Origin: an uncultured marine group III euryarchaeote
GTDB lineage: Archaea; Thermoplasmatota; Poseidoniia; MGIII; CG-Epi1
Assembly: GCA_902627615.1 (NCBI GenBank)
Contig: CACOJW010000012.1
Span: 1-40,958, forward strand
Length of the DNA: 40,958 nucleotides
Reading direction: 5' to 3'
The notes beneath the pieces were generated by a model that saw only the letters and a list, made by a program, of their open reading frames with translations, was not told where the DNA came from and did not search any database. Shown in pieces: positions 23,252-32,666 of the stretch (positions are counted from its first letter, which is position 1; every line of letters starts with the position of its first letter). Position numbers and translations under genes: made by a program.

Positions 23252-23998
23252 CTAAATCTGCATTATCAACATTAGTGAAACGTAGCCTGTAAACATTAGA
23301 AATGGAGTATCCCAGGTATGTGGTGAGTAGGCTTCGGTTAAAGTCATAACTAATGGAACAACTAGCATAGATAGAACAAATTGTGTTGCAGTAAAATAAT
23401 CAAAATGCATTGCTACGACAATAAAACCTGTAATCAGAACACAGGCACTTCCTTCTAGCGTTCTTACATATTCTTTGTTTGTGAATAGCGCTTTAGTTGC
23501 GTACTCATTTTTTCCAAATCTAACCCCAACCGGTTCAGCCAAACCATCACCTATTGCATTTATTAGAATAGGAATTACAACTAATGATTCTAGACCCCAT
23601 TGGCCAAATAACCAAACCATAGGCAACATTACTGCAAACCCTGCAGCAAATTGCGTCCAAAGCCAAATTAAAGTATGAGGTCTATCTTCAGGTCTATCGA
23701 ATCCTTCGTACATCAATTGAAGTGGAGGTATTACTGATCGAATTGGTTCATAAAAACCTAACAATGATACTGTAGTTATTATCGCACTTATTGCAAGATA
23801 TATGAAATCTGTAAATGTTTCTGAATTAAATTGTTGATCGATGAAAACTGGTAAGAAAAATATTGCAAAATGGTTTATTTTTCTAGTGTAATTAACTTTA
23901 ACATCAAAATATCTTACCATTGCACCAGTAGATAGCATTACGGCAGATAGTGCGAATCCCTTTGCAATTGTAGACTGAATCTCAGGAGTAAATTCCAT
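23252..23998 (-). CDS. Dolichol/phytol kinase-like integral membrane protein (second copy)
   Basis: The protein has 248 residues and about seven predicted membrane helices. Family signatures are RKINHFAIFF near residue 39 and INAIGDGLAEPVGVRFG then TNKEYVRTLEGSA in the last third, which match the nucleotide and polyprenol sites of the dolichol kinase/CTP-transferase group. It is a distant paralogue of the gene at 3081-3752; the DDN motif is replaced by SPHTWDTP. The frame stays open through the upstream tRNA-Ala, but the ATG at 23998 is the sensible start: it lies 8 nt after the tRNA CCA. Co-transcription with the tRNA is likely. Confidence 0.72.
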   Translation of the reverse strand: MEFTPEIQSTIAKGFALSAVMLSTGAMVRYFDVKVNYTRKINHFAIFFLPVFIDQQFNSETFTDFIYLAISAIITTVSLLGFYEPIRSVIPPLQLMYEGFDRPEDRPHTLIWLWTQFAAGFAVMLPMVWLFGQWGLESLVVIPILINAIGDGLAEPVGVRFGKNEYATKALFTNKEYVRTLEGSACVLITGFIVVAMHFDYFTATQFVLSMLVVPLVMTLTEAYSPHTWDTPFLMFTGYVSLMLIMQI

Positions 23999-24009
23999 GA
24001 TATGGGTGG

Positions 24010-24083
24010 TGGACCGGGCGAGATTTGAACTCGCGCCCTCCTCCATGCCAAGGAGGCGATCTTCCAGACTGATCTACCGGCCC
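24010..24083 (-). tRNA. tRNA-Ala (anticodon GGC)
   Basis: A 74-nt cloverleaf on the minus strand: acceptor GGGCCGG pairs with CCGGTCC (one G-T pair), D arm GATC...GATC, anticodon stem CCTCC/GGAGG with loop TTGGCAT, and T arm GCGAG-TTCAAAT-CTCGC. The discriminator is A and CCA is encoded at 24007-24009. The downstream CDS begins 8 nt later. Confidence 0.96.
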
Positions 24084-24124
24084 GCTATTTTGTCATTTTA
24101 ATGGGGCTTTAATAGAATTATAGT

Positions 24125-24796
24125 TTAGATTTCCCATTTTTTAACGATTCCTAAGCATATTGCTAAGGTCGGTCCTATTCCTATTGCGAACATTACAGTT
24201 CCTAAACCAAATGTTCCTCCTAAAAAAGTACCTATACCTAATACTAAAAGTTCAATTCCTGCTCGGACCCTTGCAATTGGCCAGCCCGTTCCTTTTTGAA
24301 TACCTGTCATCCACCCATCTCGAGGACCTGGGCCTAAGTTTGCTGTAAGGTAAAATGCACTGCCTATTGCTACAAAAATAACGCCTATAAAGGCTTGAAT
24401 TATTTGTGGAAAAAGAGAAGTTTGCTCAGGAACAAAAGGGGCCATTACATCTATCGACATAGAAATTAAAATAATATTTGAAATTGTACCAATACCTGGA
24501 ACTTCTCGAAGAGGTATCCAAAACAAAAGAACCAAAACGCCTACAATAAATGTAGACAAGCCAATTGTAAAACTTGTTTGTTCAGAAATACCTTGAGCAA
24601 GGACTGTCCATGGGCTTACTCCTATTCCTGCTGCAACCAAGATTGCTTCGCCCGTTCCAAAAATCCATAGCCCCAAAAATAAAATAAATAAAGTAAAAAA
24701 TCTCGGTTTAAAATTTAGAGGTCTATCTGAACTCCAAATTGTTTTGGGTACTTTATGGGCTGGCCGAAATAGCTGCAGTAAACCCTGTTTGCTCAA
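24125..24796 (-). CDS. YczE/YitT-like integral membrane protein
   Basis: This 223-residue protein has about five hydrophobic segments. The signature YLTANLGPGPRDGWMTG followed by KGTGWPIARVRAGIE (about 150-180) matches the YczE/YyaS/YitT group of membrane proteins of unknown transport function. No ATG exists near the N-terminus. The TTG at 24796 is the best start and makes it overlap the copZ-like gene by 44 nt in another frame, so it is probably part of the copper operon. Its link to copper is inferred from position only. Confidence 0.7.
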   Translation of the reverse strand: MSKQGLLQLFRPAHKVPKTIWSSDRPLNFKPRFFTLFILFLGLWIFGTGEAILVAAGIGVSPWTVLAQGISEQTSFTIGLSTFIVGVLVLLFWIPLREVPGIGTISNIILISMSIDVMAPFVPEQTSLFPQIIQAFIGVIFVAIGSAFYLTANLGPGPRDGWMTGIQKGTGWPIARVRAGIELLVLGIGTFLGGTFGLGTVMFAIGIGPTLAICLGIVKKWEI

Positions 24797-24974
24797 TTAT
24801 CTTAACCACTTCTTCAGCACTAATTTGGCCGTTTGTAACGACTGTACCTTCATTATTTTCGTGAGATATTTCTGCAGACTCAACATTTAGATTTAATTCA
24901 AGAACATTCTTCACTCTACCTGAACATCCTCCGCAAGTCATCCCTCCAATTTCAATTTTTAATGTTTCAGTCAT
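24753..24974 (-). CDS. copZ: CopZ-like copper chaperone (HMA domain)
   Basis: A 73-residue heavy-metal-associated domain protein with the metal site GMTCGGCSGRV (CxxC) and the beta-alpha-beta-beta-alpha-beta pattern ending in IEQTGFTAAIS. Proteins like this carry Cu(I) to P1B ATPases. It lies 29 nt downstream of copA and was probably acquired together with it. ATG at 24974 is used; an upstream in-frame TTG adds five residues without homology. Confidence 0.88.
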   Translation of the reverse strand: MTETLKIEIGGMTCGGCSGRVKNVLELNLNVESAEISHENNEGTVVTNGQISAEEVVKIIEQTGFTAAISASP

Positions 24975-25003
24975 AATATTCCAAAGCAAGTATGATTAAG
25001 AAA

Positions 25004-27253
25004 TCATGCCCTGTGCGGTTTCCAAGATCTTAGTGTTAAGGAATTAAAGACAACACTAACACTAGATAGTGCCATTGCTCCAGCTGCAAATGCTGGAGGT
25101 AAAAGCCATCCTGTAGATGTAATCAATGCACCCATTGCCAAAGGAATTCCTACTAAATTATATACAAAAGCCCATCCCAAATTTCCTCTAATCTTACTCA
25201 TTGTTGCTTTACCTAATTCTAATGTAGAAACTACATCTAACAAATCATCACGGAGGAGAACAATATCGGCTGCTTCAAGAGCTATATCACTACCTGCACC
25301 CATTGCTATTCCTACATCTGCTATGGCCAATGCAGCGGCGTCATTAACACCGTCACCAATCATTGCTACTGTTGCCCCTTCTTTCTGTAATTTTTTAACA
25401 AAAGCTGCTTTTTCATCGGGCTTAGAATCTGCCTCAAATCTCGTGATTCCTACTTCTTTTGAGATAGTTGAAGCTGTTTCAACCCTATCTCCTGTTAACA
25501 TTATTACTTCAAGTCCTAAATTCTTTGCTTTTGAAATTGCCAAATTTGTCGTATCTCTTAATTCATCTTTCATTTCAATATAACCAATTAATGCTTTGCC
25601 TTTGGACACGAAAACGACCGTCGTTCCGTTCTTTAGAACCTCTGTTAACTCTTGAATTGTATCTGATAGGATTATATCCTTACTTTCCATTAGTGCTTGA
25701 TTACCTACCGCATACTCCTGGCCATCTAGATACCCTTGCAATCCCATCCCTCCTATATTTTCTACCTTATCAAAACTCATAAGTTCTTTACTAACTTTCG
25801 AATGTGCTTCAGAAATGGCTTCGGCAATAGGGTGCGTAGATCCAGTCTCAAGAGATGCTGCAATCATTAATGGATTATCTGATGCAGATTTTATTGTCTT
25901 AACATTCGTCACAGACGGTTTACCTACTGTGAGCGTACCTGTTTTATCTAAAACTAGTGTATTTGTCGTATAAGATTTCTGTAAAGCATCTATCCCTTTG
26001 ATTAAGAGCCCATATTGTGCGCCAACGCCTGTGCCAACCATAAGTGCTGTTGGTGTGGCTAAACCTAAAGCACAAGGACATGCAATTACCAAAGTTGATA
26101 CTAAAACCATAATTGCAAGTTCTGTTGAATTATAATCGCCGTAACCTTCAGAAAAAAACATCCAGCCCAATGAAGCTAAAACTGCACAAATAACTACTAT
26201 AGGAACAAAAACTGCTGAAATCCTGTCAACTAACTTTTGAATTGGAGCTTTACCCATTTGAGCCTCGTCCACAAGGGCAATAACATTCGCTAAGATTGTA
26301 TCATCATGATGTTTTGTCGATTTTACATGTAGTGCCGAATCCAAAACTATTGTTCCTCCCATAACTGATTCGTTTTCTTTAATTGATAAGGGATTTGATT
26401 CTCCTGTCATCATCGATGTATCAATCAATGCTGAACCTTTTACAACTATGCCATCTAAGGGTACTGTTTGCCCAACCTTAACTAACATTTCAGTCCCCTC
26501 TACTATTTCTTCAATTGGCATCTCAGAAACTGAACCGTCCACGTTTACGACTAAGCCAGTTTTAGGTTTCAAATCCATCAGTGAAAATACTGCGTCTGTA
26601 GCTCTTAACTTAGCTTTAGCTTCTAGCCAATTACCTAACAAAATAAAAGAAATTATGAAAGCTGCACCATCGAAATAAACATGTGGTGTAGATGAAAAAA
26701 TGGAAGGTAAAAATTCTAAAAATGGTGCAAAAACTACTAGAGAAGACCATAACATAGCTGTCGTAGTTCCTATATGGACTAAAACATCCATGTTTGCTCT
26801 TCCTGATAGAAGCGATTTCCAAGCCCCTATGTGAAACTGTCTTCCTGCAAAAATATACACTATTGATGATAAAATAAATGCTATGAAGAGTCGTAAATCA
26901 ATATCTGAAATTTGGCCGATATTTCCTACGAACATTGTTAACAAAAATGTAGGGACAGTTAGAATTAACGATGCAATTACTTGTGTACCCATTTTGTTTG
27001 TATGGTCTATCGATTCTTGTCTATATTTTCTAGGATCAATATACTCTTCTGAGCCGAAACCGCCATTTCTAATAGCTTTTTTGACCGCATCTAAATCTTG
27101 ATTAGCGCCCTCTGACCATCTTATTGTAGCTTTCTCAAGAGGGAGATTAACTCTTACAGATTCTATGTCCTCTATTTTACTAACAATAGACTCGACTGAA
27201 GCAACGCAGGATGCACAAGTCATTCCTGTTACCCGTATTGTCAAGTCTTCCAT
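25004..27253 (-). CDS. copA: Copper-exporting P1B-type ATPase CopA
   Basis: A 749-residue membrane ATPase that exports Cu(I). It has one N-terminal HMA domain (GMTCASC, C13/C16), eight predicted membrane helices, the actuator motif MTGESNP, the intramembrane metal site CPC at 392-394 (IACPCALGLATP), the phosphorylated Asp D436 in DKTGTLT, the HP motif in THPIAEA and GDGVNDAAAL. The MALSSVSVVFNSL stretch in the last helix, with conserved M and S, is typical of Cu(I) (class IB-1) pumps. A TATA-like ctttattt about 28 nt upstream of the ATG suggests its own promoter, divergent from tgtA. The copZ-like gene follows. Confidence 0.96.
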   Translation of the reverse strand: MEDLTIRVTGMTCASCVASVESIVSKIEDIESVRVNLPLEKATIRWSEGANQDLDAVKKAIRNGGFGSEEYIDPRKYRQESIDHTNKMGTQVIASLILTVPTFLLTMFVGNIGQISDIDLRLFIAFILSSIVYIFAGRQFHIGAWKSLLSGRANMDVLVHIGTTTAMLWSSLVVFAPFLEFLPSIFSSTPHVYFDGAAFIISFILLGNWLEAKAKLRATDAVFSLMDLKPKTGLVVNVDGSVSEMPIEEIVEGTEMLVKVGQTVPLDGIVVKGSALIDTSMMTGESNPLSIKENESVMGGTIVLDSALHVKSTKHHDDTILANVIALVDEAQMGKAPIQKLVDRISAVFVPIVVICAVLASLGWMFFSEGYGDYNSTELAIMVLVSTLVIACPCALGLATPTALMVGTGVGAQYGLLIKGIDALQKSYTTNTLVLDKTGTLTVGKPSVTNVKTIKSASDNPLMIAASLETGSTHPIAEAISEAHSKVSKELMSFDKVENIGGMGLQGYLDGQEYAVGNQALMESKDIILSDTIQELTEVLKNGTTVVFVSKGKALIGYIEMKDELRDTTNLAISKAKNLGLEVIMLTGDRVETASTISKEVGITRFEADSKPDEKAAFVKKLQKEGATVAMIGDGVNDAAALAIADVGIAMGAGSDIALEAADIVLLRDDLLDVVSTLELGKATMSKIRGNLGWAFVYNLVGIPLAMGALITSTGWLLPPAFAAGAMALSSVSVVFNSLTLRSWKPHRA

Positions 27254-27302
27254 ACTTCATTTTAGACAGGAATTGAAATAAAGGTTTGTTTGTGGAGGTT
27301 TG

Positions 27303-29024
27303 TTGTTTGAAATCAATAAGCGTGATGGACTTGCAAGACTTGGTAAAGTTAAAACTCAACATGGGATCTTAGATACGCCGACATTATTGCCAGTAGTTAA
27401 TCCAAAAATACTAACTCTTTCTATGGATGAATTGAAAGAATGCGGCGCTCAAGGACTCATTACAAACAGCTACATTATCTACAAGAATATAGAACTGAAA
27501 GAGGTGGCTGAGGAAAAAGGAGTTCACGGATTATTAAATTGGGATGGTCCCGTTATGACTGATAGTGGAACATTTCAATCGCATGTTTATGGTGAAATAG
27601 ATATGCAACCCGATGAAATTTTGAACTTTCAAAAGAAAATCGGTGTTGATATTGGAACTGTTCTAGATGTCTTTTGTGAACCTGAAACTCGCTTTGAAGA
27701 AGCTAAAAAAGAACTAGAAGAAACCCAGAAAAGAATTGAAGAATCTGATAAAAATAAAGATTCTATTTTACTTGCTGCACCTATACAGGGTGGCAGACAT
27801 CTAGATCTCAGGCTAAAAGCAGCTCAAATGGCCTCTAAAACGGGAGCGGATATTTTTCCAATTGGAGGTGTGGTTCCTTTAATGGAGAGAAATAATTTTG
27901 AAAAATTAGCTGAAGTAATCATTGCTTCAAAAAAAGGTCTTGATATTTCAAGACCAGTTCATCTATTTGGTTGCGGGCACCCTATGCTTTTTGCTTTAGC
28001 CTCTTTCTTAGGCTGTGATTTATTTGATAGTGCTAGTTATGCTAAATTTGCATCTCGAGATAGTTTAATGTTTACATGGGGTACAAAAAATTTAGATGAA
28101 ATAGAAGAAATGCCTAGTGAATTCTCTGCTGCACCGGGCCTCACTGTTAGCGAATTAAAAGAGATGAAAAAAGAAGATCGTCAGAAGATTATTGCTAAAC
28201 ATAATTTGATAGTATCTTTCGCCGAAATCCGCAGAGTCAAACAGGCAATACATGATGGCTTACTATGGGAATTAGTAGAAAACCGACTTAGGTATTCTCC
28301 TGCTCTTATGAAAGTATTTGATATTTTAAAAAGAGAAATAAATTGGATTGGAGAATTTGAACCTGCATATAGATATAAAACCCCAATAAAGACAGGTGCT
28401 GAATCTAACTGGAGACCTCTCTTTTCTAAACTCACAAACTCATTCAAATCCGGAGACATGGTGCACCCTTATTTTGGAAAAGTTCCTAATCATCTATCTG
28501 AAACTTACCCCTTTCATCCAGGATTGCTACAAGATGATATTGAAGGCTGGAAAATGCAAGAATGGAACATAGATCGCGTTAAAACTATTCTAGACTATCA
28601 ATTTGGTAAGGGAATTGGAAAGATATTTACAGACGGAGAAACCGAATTAGTAATAAGTAGGAAAACAAAAAGATTAAGAAATTTGCTCTTGGATGGCCAG
28701 CATGTAGCTTCACTTTCCCATAGAAGAGGAATGTTCATACTTCAAAAACGAGGTGCCGAGCTCCTCCATGAAAACTCAAGTAATTCTAAGTATCGAGTTA
28801 TTGTAAATTCTGAAACTGCTGAATTTAATCGAAAAGGAAAAAGCGTCTTTTGTAAATTTATCGAACATATAGATACAGAATTAAAATGTTTAGATGAGTG
28901 TATTGTAGTTAATCCTAAAGACGAACTGCTTGCTTTTGGAAAACTAATGATTGGCCCCAAAGAAATCGAACTTGGACAGCAAGGAATGGCTGTAAAAGTT
29001 CGCAGTGGAATTGAAACCTCTTAG
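27303..29024 (+). CDS. tgtA: Archaeosine tRNA-guanine transglycosylase TgtA, without zinc cysteines
   Basis: This 573-residue enzyme inserts preQ0 at G15 of archaeal tRNAs, the first tRNA-bound step to archaeosine. The catalytic domain has DSGTFQSHVYG with D87 and the nucleophile-region FDSASY with D242; the C-terminal part (about 440-573) includes a PUA domain. In known archaeal TGTs zinc is held by C-x-C-x2-C and a His 28 residues after the first Cys. Here the cysteine positions are S272, F274 and A277, while H300 is kept at exactly the right distance. The TTG at 27303 gives MFEI, the usual archaeal TgtA beginning, with ggaggt at 27294-27299; a TTG one codon earlier is also possible. Confidence 0.95.
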   Translation: MFEINKRDGLARLGKVKTQHGILDTPTLLPVVNPKILTLSMDELKECGAQGLITNSYIIYKNIELKEVAEEKGVHGLLNWDGPVMTDSGTFQSHVYGEIDMQPDEILNFQKKIGVDIGTVLDVFCEPETRFEEAKKELEETQKRIEESDKNKDSILLAAPIQGGRHLDLRLKAAQMASKTGADIFPIGGVVPLMERNNFEKLAEVIIASKKGLDISRPVHLFGCGHPMLFALASFLGCDLFDSASYAKFASRDSLMFTWGTKNLDEIEEMPSEFSAAPGLTVSELKEMKKEDRQKIIAKHNLIVSFAEIRRVKQAIHDGLLWELVENRLRYSPALMKVFDILKREINWIGEFEPAYRYKTPIKTGAESNWRPLFSKLTNSFKSGDMVHPYFGKVPNHLSETYPFHPGLLQDDIEGWKMQEWNIDRVKTILDYQFGKGIGKIFTDGETELVISRKTKRLRNLLLDGQHVASLSHRRGMFILQKRGAELLHENSSNSKYRVIVNSETAEFNRKGKSVFCKFIEHIDTELKCLDECIVVNPKDELLAFGKLMIGPKEIELGQQGMAVKVRSGIETS

Positions 29025-29063
29025 AATCGTAAGTTCTTTAATCAAACTCCTATCTGTTATATT

Positions 29064-32000
29064 ATGCACAGCAAAGCTTTAGCTTCAGGAATCATGGTGT
29101 TTTTACTTTTGAGTACTGGCTTTGCTAATTTAGCTGCCGAAGAAGAAACTCTAATTTCTGAGACTAACTGGTGGGATAATTACTCTAGAGATAAAGATCG
29201 CGATGGAATTTCTGACGTACTAGTTTGGAAATTAGCTCAAGGAGACCGATTCTTTAATCCTGGAGAAGCTAGAGTTTTCGTAAGATATGATCATCATCCC
29301 ACTGATTCAGATGTTGAAAGACTAGAAAATGCTGGGATTGAAGTCACATATCGTGCCAAATACATAGATTTGCTCGCCACTACAATGCCAAGAAATTTGA
29401 TTTCAGAGATTTCTACATGGGAAGGCATCGTAATGCTAGATGATATCGGTAAGGCTGAACCTCACATGGCCACTGCAGTACCTACAATGGGCGTCGATAA
29501 CGTCTGGAATGATTATGGAATCTATGGTGAAGGTATTTCTATTGCTATTGTCGATACGGGCGTAAACAATGCACATGTTGGACTAGATGATTTTGATGAT
29601 AATGGATTTACAAATGATTTGAAAGTTGCTGCTTACTATGACGCAGGTCAAGATGCAATAATTTGCTCTGAAAACGGACTTTCAGGTACTCTACCTTGTT
29701 TCGCCGGTCAATCTATCGATAGTGGAACCCACGGGAGTCATGTTGCAGGAATAGCTGCCGGTACTGGTGATGGTGAAACTGCAGATGATGGAACGCCGCA
29801 TATTGGTGTGGCTCCGAAAGCTCATTTAGTAAATGTTCTCTCATGTTGTGATGGAGATATTGAAGATATTATTAGAGGAATGGAATGGACTATTGAGTAC
29901 CAAAACCTAGTTCAGCCAAATATCCGCGTGCTAACTTCAAGTCTTGGAGAGCAACAAATTGAATTTCATATCGATAATGATGGTTCTTCAGCTTGGAGTC
30001 AAATAGCGGACGCTGCTGTTGAATCAGGTCTTGTAGTTACATTAAGTGCTGGAAATGAATTCGGATCAGCCACTATTGCTGGTTGCAATACTATTGATTC
30101 GCCAGGTGATGCAAGATTGCCGATAACTGTTGCTTCTCTTGATCAAGACCTCAGTCTTGCAATTTACAGCTCTAGAGGTTACACCTCTGATGGAAGAGTA
30201 AAACCTGATGTTGCGGCCATTGGCAGCTCTATTTGGGCCCCAGATGCTACAAACAATGTAGGGTATACTCCTAAAAGTGGAACGAGTATGGCCACGCCCT
30301 TAATGGCAGGAATAGTTGCTCTTACTTTAGAGGCAAATCCTGACTTAACTCCTGCAGAAGTTAAAGAAACTCTAGTTGCAGGATATGCAATTGAAAGAGA
30401 AATCTTGAATGATGATCCTGATGCTGCATCTAATAATTGTTCAACTTTAGAAACTAGACCTGATAATGAATACGGATACGGGCAAGCTGATCCATTAGTA
30501 TTCGTTGAAGTTGCAGGTAAAATCGATCCTGAAGTTTCTGTGAATTGGAGTTTAACTTACGAAATGGAAGAAATTAATGGGACTATGTTTCCCGTCAAGC
30601 CTAAACTATACAATAATGATGTACTTGAGGGAACTGCAGTTACTATGAACAAGCCTACCTCAGGTGGTGGCGTTCAAATTAAATTCGGAGCGAGTGATTG
30701 GTATACTGCAACAGATACTTCTTCACAAAAAAATTGGGCTACATGGGAGCTTAAAGTACCGGAGGACCTGGAGCTGGAGAACAATCAAACTATGACGCTA
30801 TCGGCTAGATTAGTTCTAGAAGGTGGCGAATCAATGTCTGCAGTTAATAGTTTTTCAGTTGTTTACTTAGACGAACCTCGACCTGCTAGTTTACTTGTTG
30901 AAGGATTAACAGACTTGGGTGGAATGATATTCTTGCCAATCGTATTATTGGCTGCTGTAGCTATGGGATATATTTTCACGCAACCAAGAAGATCTAAAAG
31001 TAATTTAGAAGTTGAAGAATCTGGCGGAGACGAATTTGTATGGGATGAGAATATTGAAGTTGAAGCGCAGACCAACTTAATGACTACTATGTTTGCAGGA
31101 ATGAGTGCAAAAGCATGGACGCTGTGTGCTCTCTACACTGCTCAAGGTATTCCGTCTGGATTCATTTCCTATACATTAATCGCTTACTTGGCTCAACAAG
31201 GATTTTCTGCTGCTGAAATCGGCAACATGTTGTTCTGGGTTTATTTGCCATGGGTTTTCAAGTTCCTTTGGGGCCCATTCGTTGATAATTATCATTATTT
31301 GCCAATGGGCCGTCGTAGACCGTGGATTTTAGGAGCTCAGGCAGGAATGGTAATTACTGTTGTCATTATTGCACTAGTACCTGGTATTGAAGCTAAAATT
31401 GGACTACTAACTCTTCTATTATTCTTTCACAACTGTTTCGCGTCATTACAAGATGTTGCTGTTGATGGGCTAGCAGTAGATGTGTTAAGCCCTGAAGAAT
31501 TTGGTAAAATAAATGGTTTCATGTTTGGAGCTAAACGTTTTGGCACTATGGTCGGAGGGGCTGGTATTGGATATTTCATCGGATCTTTAGGAATTGCTGG
31601 CGGACTATTCCTAACAGTTCCAATGCTTCTACTGATTATGTGTCTTCCTGCTTTTATTAGAGAAAGGCCCGGAGAGAAATTATTCCCTTGGTCTGAAGGA
31701 AAGGCAGTCATAAAATCTGCTGAAGGACCAAAACCAACTAAGACTGCTAAGAAAACTATACCTGTCGAATCCAAACCAACTAATTGGGATATGGGCACTC
31801 ATACTACAAAATCTTTGAGCGTTGATGGTGGGCTTTTAGTTGCTCTTTACTTGTTCTTATTACTTACCGTTGGAGATTTCGCAGGTAATCTTGCTTGTCT
31901 CTTTCTGACTCTGGGTTCTGGTGCAGCTTACTTTATTCTCTTAAGAGGGAATACAGTGGGACAACAAGCATTCGATTTAGCTCCTGAAAAAAGTGATATT

Positions 32001-32600
32001 GTCAAGGCTCTTTCTCTAAGAGCTCCATTAATTGGAATGTTATTGGCCATGCTTACATATTTCTGGGAATTCCTAATCCCTGTCTTGAATGTTCTTTTCA
32101 TCCAGCAATTAGGTTGGACTGATGCAGAATACATTGCAGTGACTGGTGGGTGGGCTGTAACTGCCGGAATTGCAGGTACTATCATTGGAGGATTAATTGC
32201 TGATAAATTTGGAGCCAGGCGTGTTGCTAGTTTATTTGCTATCTTAACTGGATTATCAATATTTACTATTGCATTAGCTGAAGATTTATGGGAAAATAGA
32301 GGCGTAATGACTTGGCTTATCGTAATTTATCCTTTCTTTGGAGCTGCAATGGGAATTTCTCTAATTTCATTATTTATGAACGTTACATGGCCAAAAGTAG
32401 GTGCTACACAATTTACTCTTTACATGGCATTACTTAATTTTGGTGCATTATTTGGACTTAAGATGGCAGGATATTTTGAAGAAAATTTCACATATACTAC
32501 AACTATCATGATTGGTGGAACATGTCAGCTGCTGATTGCATTTGTTTTACCATTTATTGATCCCGGCCAAACTAGAAGGGAATTGGGTAACGAATTTTAG
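29064..32600 (+). CDS. Fusion: secreted subtilisin-like (S8) peptidase + AmpG-like MFS transporter
   Basis: This single 1178-residue frame has two complete parts. Residues 1-25 are a signal peptide and 75-135 resemble an I9-type inhibitor prodomain. Residues 145-460 are an S8 peptidase with catalytic D164 (IVDTGVN), H223 (GTHGSHVAG) and S408 (GTSMATP), plus SAGNEFG for the oxyanion Asn. A beta-rich domain and a membrane helix (about 615-640) follow. From about residue 673 (MTTMFAGMS) the protein is a twelve-helix-type MFS carrier with YTAQGIPSGF, WGPFVDNYHYLPMGRRRPW and QDVAVDGLAVD, resembling AmpG/PAT-family permeases. ATG 31080 could serve as an internal start, but the frame has no stop. 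The peptidase would face outside, suggesting peptide or glycopeptide digestion coupled to uptake. Confidence 0.88.
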   Translation: MHSKALASGIMVFLLLSTGFANLAAEEETLISETNWWDNYSRDKDRDGISDVLVWKLAQGDRFFNPGEARVFVRYDHHPTDSDVERLENAGIEVTYRAKYIDLLATTMPRNLISEISTWEGIVMLDDIGKAEPHMATAVPTMGVDNVWNDYGIYGEGISIAIVDTGVNNAHVGLDDFDDNGFTNDLKVAAYYDAGQDAIICSENGLSGTLPCFAGQSIDSGTHGSHVAGIAAGTGDGETADDGTPHIGVAPKAHLVNVLSCCDGDIEDIIRGMEWTIEYQNLVQPNIRVLTSSLGEQQIEFHIDNDGSSAWSQIADAAVESGLVVTLSAGNEFGSATIAGCNTIDSPGDARLPITVASLDQDLSLAIYSSRGYTSDGRVKPDVAAIGSSIWAPDATNNVGYTPKSGTSMATPLMAGIVALTLEANPDLTPAEVKETLVAGYAIEREILNDDPDAASNNCSTLETRPDNEYGYGQADPLVFVEVAGKIDPEVSVNWSLTYEMEEINGTMFPVKPKLYNNDVLEGTAVTMNKPTSGGGVQIKFGASDWYTATDTSSQKNWATWELKVPEDLELENNQTMTLSARLVLEGGESMSAVNSFSVVYLDEPRPASLLVEGLTDLGGMIFLPIVLLAAVAMGYIFTQPRRSKSNLEVEESGGDEFVWDENIEVEAQTNLMTTMFAGMSAKAWTLCALYTAQGIPSGFISYTLIAYLAQQGFSAAEIGNMLFWVYLPWVFKFLWGPFVDNYHYLPMGRRRPWILGAQAGMVITVVIIALVPGIEAKIGLLTLLLFFHNCFASLQDVAVDGLAVDVLSPEEFGKINGFMFGAKRFGTMVGGAGIGYFIGSLGIAGGLFLTVPMLLLIMCLPAFIRERPGEKLFPWSEGKAVIKSAEGPKPTKTAKKTIPVESKPTNWDMGTHTTKSLSVDGGLLVALYLFLLLTVGDFAGNLACLFLTLGSGAAYFILLRGNTVGQQAFDLAPEKSDIVKALSLRAPLIGMLLAMLTYFWEFLIPVLNVLFIQQLGWTDAEYIAVTGGWAVTAGIAGTIIGGLIADKFGARRVASLFAILTGLSIFTIALAEDLWENRGVMTWLIVIYPFFGAAMGISLISLFMNVTWPKVGATQFTLYMALLNFGALFGLKMAGYFEENFTYTTTIMIGGTCQLLIAFVLPFIDPGQTRRELGNEF

Positions 32601-32636
32601 GCGATAACCCTTAAGAACAGCTCTTTCTGGAAGGCC

Positions 32637-32652
32637 ACCTTGATAACAAGGT
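32637..32652 (+). promoter_or_regulatory. Hairpin in the leader of the RRM gene
   Basis: ACCTTG and CAAGGT form a perfect 6-bp stem with an ATAA loop, 15 nt before the RRM start codon. It could control translation or be bound by the RRM protein itself. Confidence 0.4.
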
Positions 32653-32666
32653 AGGTTTGATAGAAA

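Noticed and set aside
23999-24046. Upstream N-terminal extension of the dolichol kinase-like gene
   Set aside because: The extension would be translated through the 3' half of tRNA-Ala; the ATG at 23998 is preferred.
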